Positions 14,012 through 21,503 of a stretch of DNA of 24,325 nt are shown here, piece after piece (position 1 is the first letter of the stretch; the number at the start of each line of letters is the position of its first letter). The DNA lies in the IMG/VR virus record IMGVR_UViG_3300021373_001757, positions 1 to 24,325 of that record, one strand, 5' to 3'. The stretch comes from a virus. The notes beneath the pieces are model-generated. The model was not told the DNA's origin. It saw nothing but the letters and a program-made list of their open reading frames with translations, and did no database searches. The translations under genes were made by a program, and so were the position numbers.

Positions 14012-14944
14012 TTACTTAACATATTGTTTTATATGACTCCAACATTGTCCGCTTTCTAATTCTTGGAAATTCCAATGGAACATACTAATACGTTGTAACC
14101 ATTTCAGTCTATCAAATTCTTTAGGATTATCTATATCACATAAATCGTGATTAGAAACTTCTGCACATTGACTTTTGGTTGGTTCTGTTACAAATGCATG
14201 ATATCCTTTTATGATAGGACCTACTATACCACTGCTGTTTTTATTAACAACTGCATAACAATTTCTTAAATCATTTTCTATATGATTAGAAGGATCGCAC
14301 ATCATAACTTTCTTAAATTTTAAGAAAGGATTATTACGTTTGTTTAAAAAGATTTTTGATTTCTTGCACCCCGGATGCGGTCTAATTTTTATAATTCTTT
14401 CACATCCAGATTTTCTTATTTTTTTGATGGCCTTTGTTGTCCAATCAATTACACTTTCTCCGCTCATACTCCAGCCGCCTTCTCGCTGAAGTAATATTAG
14501 AATATGACCGCCGCCGTTTTTTTGTTCTTCTAATTTTATACCTGTGTGTGTAGATATATTTTTCCAGCGAGTTTCGTCGATGTAATTATCACAATAGATT
14601 CCTGTATCTGGAAATACTCCATTTAAACTGTATCTCAGATATCCGTGAGGATTGGTTTTGTTTGCGTATAAAAATAAATTAGCATCTGCAACGATAGTGT
14701 ATTTGTTGTTTCTTGCCTGATGTTCTATAACTTTTTTTCTTAGACTTAAATGGGGAGCTGTTGTATCTGCGTACACCCAACCTTGTATCAATGCAGCATC
14801 GCAATCTACAGCATTATAAGATCTAATCAAATCGGATTGATCTCCAACTCTTTGTACACCTGTATGAAATTTTAATAGCAGTTCTTCTTTTTGTTTGTTT
14901 GTATTACCTCTAGGAACACTTGTTAAATAATTAGCTACTCTCAT
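14012..14944 (-). CDS. Capsule-type (KpsC/KpsS-like) glycosyltransferase
   Basis: The 310-residue product is a homologue of 12265-13116 and of the C-terminal half of 14931-16673. Shared features in order: a VADANL strand with YSLNGVFPDTG, the GHILILLQREGGWSMSG segment, IIKIRPHPGCK, CYAVVNKNSSGIVGPIIKGYHA, and a C-terminal W-x-x-x-I ending. The RPHP histidine and the serine pair before a glycine-rich turn are expected at the nucleotide-sugar site. Within this set it has a longer N-terminal part (about 1-80). Its start lies 14 bases inside the upstream gene, so both are probably translated from one mRNA. The donor is unknown; Kdo is one option given kdsA/kdsB. Confidence 0.77.
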   Translation of the reverse strand: MRVANYLTSVPRGNTNKQKEELLLKFHTGVQRVGDQSDLIRSYNAVDCDAALIQGWVYADTTAPHLSLRKKVIEHQARNNKYTIVADANLFLYANKTNPHGYLRYSLNGVFPDTGIYCDNYIDETRWKNISTHTGIKLEEQKNGGGHILILLQREGGWSMSGESVIDWTTKAIKKIRKSGCERIIKIRPHPGCKKSKIFLNKRNNPFLKFKKVMMCDPSNHIENDLRNCYAVVNKNSSGIVGPIIKGYHAFVTEPTKSQCAEVSNHDLCDIDNPKEFDRLKWLQRISMFHWNFQELESGQCWSHIKQYVK

Positions 14945-16673
14945 TTAAAATACGCCACGCTGTTCCATTTTGCATTTCCAATTTGGTAAACTGACAATAA
15001 CTTAAATGTGCTGCATATGCTTCTATAGTTTCCTTGTCAAAAGTTTTAACATCTTCTACTTGACTTATATCAGTGTTGCATAATACACTAGCAGCATTGG
15101 GTCCTAATGCAATTGCAGGTTTACCGTTTAATAGTGCCTCAGTAGCTGCTATACTATTGTAAGTTACCACACAATGCACATTGTTTTCCAATGCGTGTAT
15201 AATATTAGCATCGCCTATACGTTCGTTGCGTTTTGGTTTCAAACGAACTTCGATAGGCCTGTCGGTGTATCTTTTTAGTTCTTTAACAACTTTTTCTGTC
15301 CATTCTTCTGGCAAAGGCTGATCCCAAAATTTCATAACTTTATCACTTGGTGGACAAATTAAAATTTTATCACCTGATGTAAACTTTTTATATTTCCAGC
15401 CGATCCTGCTTAATCTGTCATTTGGTCTATCTACTATAGGTCCAAGATGTTGTAGAGCATTTTTTGTAATTCTATGATATACTTTGCCTTTTGTTCTTTC
15501 GTTGCCCAAATAACCACTGTCTATAGCATAAAAAGTTCTTTTTGTTTCCCAACAATGTTTGATAGCAAGTTGACTCTTTTTTCCTAATCCTCTAATTAAC
15601 AAAGGTACAGTTTTATCAACTTCATCTTCCCAAGTGCTTATTTCACCTCTAGACATTCCTTGTACCAATGCTTCTAAATACTCGTCAAACTCATATCCTT
15701 TTTTCTGTGGAACAAAGTTTCCTTCTTCGATGTCTGGATAAATTGCAGCTACTCTATCGCCTCTAATTGCCATAAGTTCTTCCTTAAAATTTGTATCATA
15801 AAATTTAGCATCTGGATCCTTCAAATAATTAAAGAATTTAGTCATTAAATTTTTTTTTTGACTGTCCATTATAATATTCTCTGGATGTATTCTTTCACTT
15901 ATAGAAACTTGCTTATCTCTTTCTCGTTTTTCTGCTAAACTATATGCTTTTGCATTTGCACCTTTGTATGCATATTCAAAATAATTTGCTTTTACCTTGT
16001 ACCATTCTTTTGCATATTCGCAATCTTGATATTGTTCAAACCAAGGACCTCCTTCGGTATAATGTAATGCCTTTGGTTTTCCATCTTGTGGTTCTTTGTA
16101 CCAGCCTACTAGCCAATTCCATTCATGACTCAATTCGCCTATTTCTGCATCTGGTACCCAGCTAAATCTATGAAAGTATGCACCTGTTTTATATTCATTG
16201 TTAACAAGATCTGGCTTCAAAACACTGTTGGTATAACTACCACAGTTAATCAACATCATACTTGACCAATTCTTTCTTGGGTAAACGTGTTGTACTTGGC
16301 CATCCATTTTTATACCTTCTTTAGGAGTATAATCATGTTGAGCACACATTATAGCATACTTGTCATCGGCTTGATCAAAAAGTTTTTTTACATCATCTAA
16401 AAAAACAAAATCACAGTCAATGAACAATGCCCACCCATCGTAACCTGCTAGATAAGGCACAAGGAATCTTGTAAAAGTAAATTCTGTGCTTGCCATTTTA
16501 TCTATAGGGCGTGTGTATATTTCTTTTTTTCTTAAATCATCTTGCTTGATTGGTATAACTTTTACTGGTACAGAAGCATTGTCTAAAATACTTTGTTTGC
16601 AAACTTGGAATGCAATATCTTCTCTGCTATCCCAACCTACATATACTCTTAATGGTTTAATCTCTTCGCTCAA
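14931..16673 (-). CDS. Bifunctional glycosyltransferase: GT8-like plus capsule-type domain
   Basis: The 580-residue product looks like a fusion. Residues about 8-235 form a GT-A domain of the GT8 kind: YVGWDSRE, a DxD in LFIDCDFVFLDD (83-94), MLINCG, and a C-terminal HYTEGGPWF (204-212), equivalent to the H-x-x-G-x-x-KPW motif. A linker (about 240-355) rich in charged residues follows. Residues about 357-580 are homologous to the two single-domain transferases nearby: KILICPPSDKVMKFW (436-450), PIEVRLKPKR (473-482, with LKPK in place of RPHP) and CVVTYNSIAATEALLNGKPA (501-520). It starts at TTG 16673 behind GAGGAAG and overlaps the upstream gene by 17 bases. Two sequential sugar additions are the simplest reading. 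Confidence 0.82.
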   Translation of the reverse strand: MSEEIKPLRVYVGWDSREDIAFQVCKQSILDNASVPVKVIPIKQDDLRKKEIYTRPIDKMASTEFTFTRFLVPYLAGYDGWALFIDCDFVFLDDVKKLFDQADDKYAIMCAQHDYTPKEGIKMDGQVQHVYPRKNWSSMMLINCGSYTNSVLKPDLVNNEYKTGAYFHRFSWVPDAEIGELSHEWNWLVGWYKEPQDGKPKALHYTEGGPWFEQYQDCEYAKEWYKVKANYFEYAYKGANAKAYSLAEKRERDKQVSISERIHPENIIMDSQKKNLMTKFFNYLKDPDAKFYDTNFKEELMAIRGDRVAAIYPDIEEGNFVPQKKGYEFDEYLEALVQGMSRGEISTWEDEVDKTVPLLIRGLGKKSQLAIKHCWETKRTFYAIDSGYLGNERTKGKVYHRITKNALQHLGPIVDRPNDRLSRIGWKYKKFTSGDKILICPPSDKVMKFWDQPLPEEWTEKVVKELKRYTDRPIEVRLKPKRNERIGDANIIHALENNVHCVVTYNSIAATEALLNGKPAIALGPNAASVLCNTDISQVEDVKTFDKETIEAYAAHLSYCQFTKLEMQNGTAWRILNESS

Positions 16674-17412
16674 TGTCTTCCTCCGTTAATTCGTTACCTA
16701 TCCATACTTCTATTACTTTAGCACTTTTGTTGTCTAGGTTTACAGCCTTGTGCCAATATCCAGTTGGTATATCTATACTGTCTCCTGGCACTAATAAATG
16801 ACTAGTTTTGTTGCCAGATTTGTCTTCTAGAAACATATTGATTACACCATCAACTACGTGCCAATGTTCGCTGCGTTTAAAATGTCTTTGATCACTAAGT
16901 GCGTGTTCTTCATAGAATTCAAGTTGTTTAACTTGCCAACCTTCGCCTTTGTCTAACACAGTATACTTGCCCCAAGCACGTTCAGTTGTAGGTTGGCTCC
17001 ATTCTTTTAGTATCCAACTGCTTGAATTCTTTTTATCTTCGCCACCTACACCAAATACAAATTCAACATCGTTGTATATCATTTCTGGAATATTGTCTTT
17101 GGTTCTATCACCACCGTTAGCAAATACGACTTTAGTTTGACTGCCTACAGTGGATAACACTTGAAATATTGCAGCACAGGCAGTATCGTCATCGTCATTG
17201 AATCCTATAACTTCGTTTACACAATCTAGTTCTTTAATTATTGCACAACGTTCTTCAAACGGCATAAATGCTTTACCCTTTTTACGTGCAAGCCAAGCAT
17301 CACTATTCACACCTACAACAAGATGGTCGCCTAATTCTTTTGCTGCTTTAAAATATTCTATGTGTCCGCTGTGCAATGGATCAAATCCACCAGTTACTAT
17401 TACAACTCTCAT
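16657..17412 (-). CDS. Cytidylyltransferase-like enzyme fused to a cupin
   Basis: The 251-residue product has two domains. Residues 1-140 are a nucleotidyltransferase of the HldE-C/TagD type: GGFDPLHSGHIEYF (8-21) with the HxGH motif at 14-17, a GVNSD turn (34-38), ANGGDR (98-103) and NSSSWILKEW (129-138) at the place of the ISS/T-x-I-x-x signature. Residues about 147-250 are a mannose-6-phosphate-isomerase-type cupin: WGKYTVLDKGEGWQVKQLEF, HFKRSEHWHVVDG (177-189) and PTGYWHKAVN (216-225). It probably activates a sugar or polyol phosphate to an NDP- or CMP-linked form; the substrate is unknown. It starts six bases after the FkbM stop. Confidence 0.87.
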   Translation of the reverse strand: MRVVIVTGGFDPLHSGHIEYFKAAKELGDHLVVGVNSDAWLARKKGKAFMPFEERCAIIKELDCVNEVIGFNDDDDTACAAIFQVLSTVGSQTKVVFANGGDRTKDNIPEMIYNDVEFVFGVGGEDKKNSSSWILKEWSQPTTERAWGKYTVLDKGEGWQVKQLEFYEEHALSDQRHFKRSEHWHVVDGVINMFLEDKSGNKTSHLLVPGDSIDIPTGYWHKAVNLDNKSAKVIEVWIGNELTEEDIERRD

Positions 17413-17418
17413 TTATGT

Positions 17419-18039
17419 TTACCAACCAAATATATAATCTTTCCTTACGTTTGTAATTTCTTTGGCACCGTGTGATTTTAAAAAGTTTCCTGCACAATAT
17501 TCAGTTTCAGGATGTTGTTCAACAATTACAATAGGCTTGTATTTTAAAATTGTTTCTATGCCTCCTTTGAGAACTTCTAATTCATGACGTTCACAATCTA
17601 TCTTTATCAAATCAAATTTAGGCATAAAACTGTCGTCTAATTTTTTAACTTTTATATCGCCACTGTTTCCATTTATAAAACTGTTTCCGGTATTGTTAGG
17701 ATCATAAGTCATATCAACATTTTTTGTTTCGCTTCCTAAAGCAAAATTTTGTAATATCACATTATCACAACTTTTTGTATTTTCTTGTAAACAATCCCAT
17801 ACTTGTGCCATTGGTTCAAAACTAATAACTTTTTGAAACTTTTTTGACAGTGGAACTGTCCACAGTCCTACATTAGCACCTACATCTACTGCTACATCAA
17901 AGTCTGTAACATATTTGTATGCTTCATCTCTTACGTCATCTTGATATTCGGCAGGACCGCCTTGACTGATACGTTTTGTTATCATTCTTTCAAAATGAGT
18001 ATCTGTATCAGGTAACCAATAATTATAAACTTGTTTCAT
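17419..18039 (-). CDS. FkbM-family SAM-dependent methyltransferase
   Basis: The 206-residue product has motif I VDVGANVGLWT (51-61), FEPM (74-77) and the FkbM hallmark LIKIDCERHELEVLKGG (144-160), followed by PIVIVEQHPE. FkbM enzymes commonly O-methylate sugars or glycolipids, which fits a polysaccharide island; O-methylation of a phage- or host-surface glycan is the likely role. The ATG at 18039 lies 17 bases inside the upstream glycosyltransferase gene. Intact by motif content and length. Confidence 0.87.
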   Translation of the reverse strand: MKQVYNYWLPDTDTHFERMITKRISQGGPAEYQDDVRDEAYKYVTDFDVAVDVGANVGLWTVPLSKKFQKVISFEPMAQVWDCLQENTKSCDNVILQNFALGSETKNVDMTYDPNNTGNSFINGNSGDIKVKKLDDSFMPKFDLIKIDCERHELEVLKGGIETILKYKPIVIVEQHPETEYCAGNFLKSHGAKEITNVRKDYIFGW

Positions 18040-18952
18040 TAACTATTCTTTCTAACTCGAGCCATTTTTCTACTACTTTAATTGGTGTATAGTACTTAGT
18101 AATATGGTCTTGGCCCATTAAAACTTTTTGATAAACTTCGTTTGGATTGTTTATAAAATATTCAAACCCAGTTAAAAGATTACCTGTCCATATATAGTCT
18201 TTTAAATCGATATAACTCGGAATGTAACTTTGTGTTATAACAAATTTTCCTTGTTGTAGTGCATCAATTGGTCTATTGTTTCCTTTACCCTTTACAAATT
18301 TTTCTATTTTATCATTATAAAAAATTGGCAACAAAATTGCATCGCTATTTTTAACTATTTCTTCTTGTGTTTCAAAACTCCAATCTGTCCACCAGATTGG
18401 ATCGTCAACGTTCTTATTTGTAACAACATCTAAGTGTACGTTTGGCTGTACAGTTTTCAGATCGGCAAGTATTATATCGAAGTTAACTTTATGAATATTT
18501 TTTCTTGCTCCGTAGCACACAAGTTTTACAATATCATCCTTGGCAAAAACTTTTTTTATTGGGTTGCTTTGTTTTCTTTCTGTTAAGTCTGCTATAACAT
18601 AACATTTGTTATTAAACAATCTTTCTACATCTTTTGCTAGATATTTACAAGTAGCAACAAAAAATTTACAATGCTTGGCAGCCTTTGTATATAAATCTAT
18701 AACATCTTGCTTATAAAATTTGTAATCTGATATATCACAAATAAATTTTGCATTTTTTTCTATCAATATATCTAATATTTCATTTGTAAATTTTTTGCCA
18801 AATACAAATAGTCTTTTATCGTTATGTTGTATTTGATTTGTATCAGTTATAAGCCCGTTATTGTTGCTATCCATATTTTCAAGTAACAGAGTACCCCTTG
18901 ATCTAAAACTATACCTGCTGTGACTATCTTTGTCACTTACAAAAAAATACAT
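18023..18952 (-). CDS. GT-B type glycosyltransferase (GT4-like)
   Basis: The 309-residue product has a two-Rossmann layout: an N-terminal half with short strands (FICDISDY, FFVATCKYLAKDVE) and a C-terminal half with KLVCYGARKNIHK, a strand near HLDVVTNKN, NSDAILLPIFYND, and a GKGNNRPIDALQQGKFVIT segment at about 222-240, where GT4 enzymes hold the donor-binding E/D-x7-E region. An Arg-Pro-x-Asp replaces the usual Glu. The donor cannot be told. It begins in TAATG overlap with the sugar nucleotidyltransferase upstream, so the pair may make and use one activated sugar. Confidence 0.78.
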   Translation of the reverse strand: MYFFVSDKDSHSRYSFRSRGTLLLENMDSNNNGLITDTNQIQHNDKRLFVFGKKFTNEILDILIEKNAKFICDISDYKFYKQDVIDLYTKAAKHCKFFVATCKYLAKDVERLFNNKCYVIADLTERKQSNPIKKVFAKDDIVKLVCYGARKNIHKVNFDIILADLKTVQPNVHLDVVTNKNVDDPIWWTDWSFETQEEIVKNSDAILLPIFYNDKIEKFVKGKGNNRPIDALQQGKFVITQSYIPSYIDLKDYIWTGNLLTGFEYFINNPNEVYQKVLMGQDHITKYYTPIKVVEKWLELERIVNETSL

Positions 18953-19680
18953 TATTCTTCCTTATATTCAGATAACAATCTACGTATTTCGCTCCACGTA
19001 CCGAGATCAATATAATCATCTACTTCTATGCCTTGCGAATTATAAAATGGAGTATATGTCATTTGTTTAGCATTGAATTTTTGTTTCAGTGTGCTTTTTT
19101 CCATATATTCCATTGCGGGCATAAATGAACTTGCTCTAAATGCAAAACTACACCAGTATGCATTAAATTTGCTAAAGTCTGTTTGCGGTTTATCTTCGTA
19201 AAATTTTACAACATCACCTTCCATTTGTAATGCACCTTTTGTTGATAGCATTAATGGATCTGTTTCTTTTTTGTAAAAGAAAACAAATTCGTTATCTTCT
19301 AATTTGTTTTTTACTTGTGTATACAAGTCTTCAGTGCCTTTTAGTTTTAAAATAGTATCTGGTAATAATACTACATTGTCCTCACCAAACCAACTATATG
19401 CACTTTTTATTGCACCAGTATATTCTAACTCATTTGGATTTTGGTATACAAAGGCAATATTGTATTTGTCTTTGTATTTTGAAAGATATTCAACTATTTC
19501 AGTTTTGTATTCATTTATTACAACTACAAAATCTACACTGTTTCTGTCATAGTCTTTGAACCAGTCAAAACTGTAATCTATAAGTGCTTGATTCTTGTCT
19601 AGTCTTAATATTTCTTTAGGATAAGGTAGATTTAATCTTGTGCCTTTGCCTGCGGCAGGAAGTATAACTGTTAGGGTCAT
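18952..19680 (-). CDS. Sugar-1-phosphate nucleotidyltransferase
   Basis: The 242-residue product begins LTVILPAAGKGTRLNLPYPKEILRL, the G-x-G-T/S-R...PKE signature (10-23) of the NTP_transferase family that makes NDP-sugars. An LLPDTIL segment (105-111) holds the metal-binding Asp (D108). Near the C-terminus YIDLGTWSEI matches the W/V-D-x-G-T motif of glucose-1-phosphate thymidylyl- or cytidylyltransferases. The nucleotide and sugar are not predictable by eye. It lies 7 bases after uvsY, marking the boundary between the sugar island and the recombination genes. Confidence 0.87.
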   Translation of the reverse strand: MTLTVILPAAGKGTRLNLPYPKEILRLDKNQALIDYSFDWFKDYDRNSVDFVVVINEYKTEIVEYLSKYKDKYNIAFVYQNPNELEYTGAIKSAYSWFGEDNVVLLPDTILKLKGTEDLYTQVKNKLEDNEFVFFYKKETDPLMLSTKGALQMEGDVVKFYEDKPQTDFSKFNAYWCSFAFRASSFMPAMEYMEKSTLKQKFNAKQMTYTPFYNSQGIEVDDYIDLGTWSEIRRLLSEYKEE

Positions 19681-19687
19681 ACTTTAT

Positions 19688-20143
19688 TTACAAAGTTGCG
19701 TCTTCCATACCTGCAACTCTGAGTTTAACAATGTTTGTAATTTGCCATTGTTTTTGATCAAGTGCCTTTAATACACCTAACCATTTGTTACGCATTAATG
19801 CAAATTCATTTATAATTTTTTCATAGTCAACAACATCTTGTTCGCCGTCGACATATTTTTCTACGTCGCGACTGCTTAATGCACGTTGATAGTTTTCTAA
19901 GTATTTGCGAAAAAATGAGCTACGCAATTTACGTAGCTCAATGTTTAAGTATTCTAATATAGCTTCAATTTCTTGCAACTGATTAAATCTGTGTTCAACT
20001 ATGCCTGGCATTTCAGCCGACTGCTTTTCTACATTACCTTTTAACTTGCATTCAAGTCTTGCTGCTTGAAGTTCTGTTTCAAAATGTTGTATAGCCGCAG
20101 GAATCTGCGTTATGTCTCTGCTTACTCGACTGTACCAAGCCAT
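19688..20143 (-). CDS. uvsY: UvsY recombination mediator
   Basis: UvsY loads the UvsX recombinase onto gp32-coated single-stranded DNA. The 151-residue product is almost entirely helical and charged. Its central part (SFFRKYLENYQRALSSRDVEKYVDGEQDVVDYEKII) matches the UvsY pattern of an aromatic/basic helix, then Y-x-x-GE/D and a VDY turn. The length is near that of T4 UvsY (137). It overlaps the next upstream gene in TAATG form, and uvsX lies just beyond, the gene pairing expected from T4-like marine phages. Confidence 0.87.
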   Translation of the reverse strand: MAWYSRVSRDITQIPAAIQHFETELQAARLECKLKGNVEKQSAEMPGIVEHRFNQLQEIEAILEYLNIELRKLRSSFFRKYLENYQRALSSRDVEKYVDGEQDVVDYEKIINEFALMRNKWLGVLKALDQKQWQITNIVKLRVAGMEDATL

Positions 20144-20373
20144 TAGTCATCCCACTCATTGTAGTCGTCTATATTGTTTTCGTCCATTTCTAAATAATAT
20201 TGAATAGCATAATCTAAGTGTTTGTCAGTACCTAACATTTCTTGTAATTGATCATCTGCTAAACCGTAATCTATCAATGTGTCTACATATTTTTCTGCTG
20301 CAAGTTCTATATGCTTTTTATCCAAGTATTCTTTAAAAAGCATCCAGATGTCTGCTACAAACTCTTCATTCAT
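20143..20373 (-). CDS. Small acidic conserved phage protein between uvsY and uvsX
   Basis: The 76-residue product is acidic and helical: FVADIWMLFKEYLDKKHIELAAEKYVDTLIDYGL, then a second repeat-like helical part with LDYAIQYYLEMDEN and an Asp/Asn/Trp tail (DDYNEWDD). I recall similar proteins adjacent to uvsX/uvsY in T4-like marine phages; the function is unknown. Its start overlaps the uvsX stop by 8 bases and its stop overlaps the uvsY start, so it is translationally tied to both. A recombination accessory role is inferred from context only. Confidence 0.75.
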   Translation of the reverse strand: MNEEFVADIWMLFKEYLDKKHIELAAEKYVDTLIDYGLADDQLQEMLGTDKHLDYAIQYYLEMDENNIDDYNEWDD

Positions 20374-21454
20374 CTAAGATAGGCTCCTCGTCATGATCCA
20401 CAACTTCTTCGGTTGCGTTAGCGATATTTACCATTTGTTCTTCTTTTGCCGGTAAATCGGCCATGATCATTTCGAGTTTGTCACCTGTCCAATTCTTACG
20501 ATATTCTAGAGTTTCTACACCGCTACTGTCAATATACTTGTAGCGATTGCCTTGTTTTTCAAGCAGTCCTTTTGCTTCTAGCAAATCAAACATACCCGAA
20601 TATGGATCCATACCTGTTTCATACGGAATCTTTACTTGTACACCTTCAAACGGTTTAGCATAACGTGTTTTCATAACTTTACACGCTGCACGGATACCAT
20701 TGACTGTGCTGGTTTTGTTACCATCTGCATCTTCTTTTAGTTTTAGTTTTTTCATAGCAACTACCATTGAGCTTGCATAGATAAACCCGCTACCTCCAGA
20801 AATCTTATCATCTGGATCAAACATATCCTGTGATGCATAAGTGTGATTAGTAACAACCATACCTACATTATATGAACCAAACATATTCACACAGTTAGTA
20901 ACCAACGCTTTCAGTGCTTTGGCCTTACGACCCATATCACCTTTCATATCACCTGCTTCAAACTGATTTACTTCAGTTGGTGACATAAGCATACCTAAAC
21001 TATCAACTACAAACAATACCTTAGGACGGTCTTCTTCGTTCATTGAACGATAATCATCCATAAATGTTGAAATAGTTTTAGCAACGTCATCAATCATTGC
21101 CATATTAAGTTTTAGGATTTTGTCATCTGTTGTTTCTACACCTAATGCGTGTAGCCACTTTTCGTCAAGTGCATTTTCGCTGTCAATTAGTACAACAAAA
21201 ATACCTTGTTCTTGTGCTGACTTGACAATATTACCAGACACAATATACGATTTGCCTGCACCAGATTCGCCTGCAAATACGCTTACTTTGCCTAATGGAA
21301 TACCTCTACGGAAATCACCACTTAGCAGATAGTTTAGTGCAAAGTTGCCTGTGCTGATCCAATCTTGCGGATCATTAAAGCCTGCACTCATACCTTTAAT
21401 AGATTTTGTTAATGAATTTCGAAACTTGGAAGGATCGAATGCTTTTGTAGCCAT
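20366..21454 (-). CDS. uvsX: UvsX RecA-like recombinase
   Basis: UvsX forms filaments on single-stranded DNA and carries out strand exchange in phage recombination and recombination-dependent replication. The 362-residue product has Walker A GESGAGKS (62-69), the catalytic Glu in LIDSENALD (89-97, E93), Walker B VLFVVDSLG (146-154) and a VTNHTYAS segment (about 200-207) corresponding to the DNA-binding loop neighbourhood. It ends in an acidic tail. T4 UvsX is 391 residues, so this is slightly short but complete. The ATG is preceded by TAGGAGATACGT, a strong ribosome site, and by a UUCG-capped hairpin that separates it from gene 32. Confidence 0.96.
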   Translation of the reverse strand: MATKAFDPSKFRNSLTKSIKGMSAGFNDPQDWISTGNFALNYLLSGDFRRGIPLGKVSVFAGESGAGKSYIVSGNIVKSAQEQGIFVVLIDSENALDEKWLHALGVETTDDKILKLNMAMIDDVAKTISTFMDDYRSMNEEDRPKVLFVVDSLGMLMSPTEVNQFEAGDMKGDMGRKAKALKALVTNCVNMFGSYNVGMVVTNHTYASQDMFDPDDKISGGSGFIYASSMVVAMKKLKLKEDADGNKTSTVNGIRAACKVMKTRYAKPFEGVQVKIPYETGMDPYSGMFDLLEAKGLLEKQGNRYKYIDSSGVETLEYRKNWTGDKLEMIMADLPAKEEQMVNIANATEEVVDHDEEPILDE

Positions 21455-21481
21455 ACGTATCTCCTATTCTAAAAAGCGTAG

Positions 21482-21501
21482 GAAAGGGCCGAAGCCCTTT
21501 C
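21482..21501 (-). terminator. UUCG-capped hairpin between gene 32 and uvsX
   Basis: On the minus strand an uninterrupted 8-base stem GAAAGGGC/GCCCTTTC encloses TTCG, a very stable tetraloop. It begins 2 bases after the gene 32 stop. The stem is followed 5 bases later by TTTTT, so it may terminate transcription partially or cap the 3' end of the gene 32 mRNA against nucleases. Confidence 0.72.
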
Positions 21502-21503
21502 TA

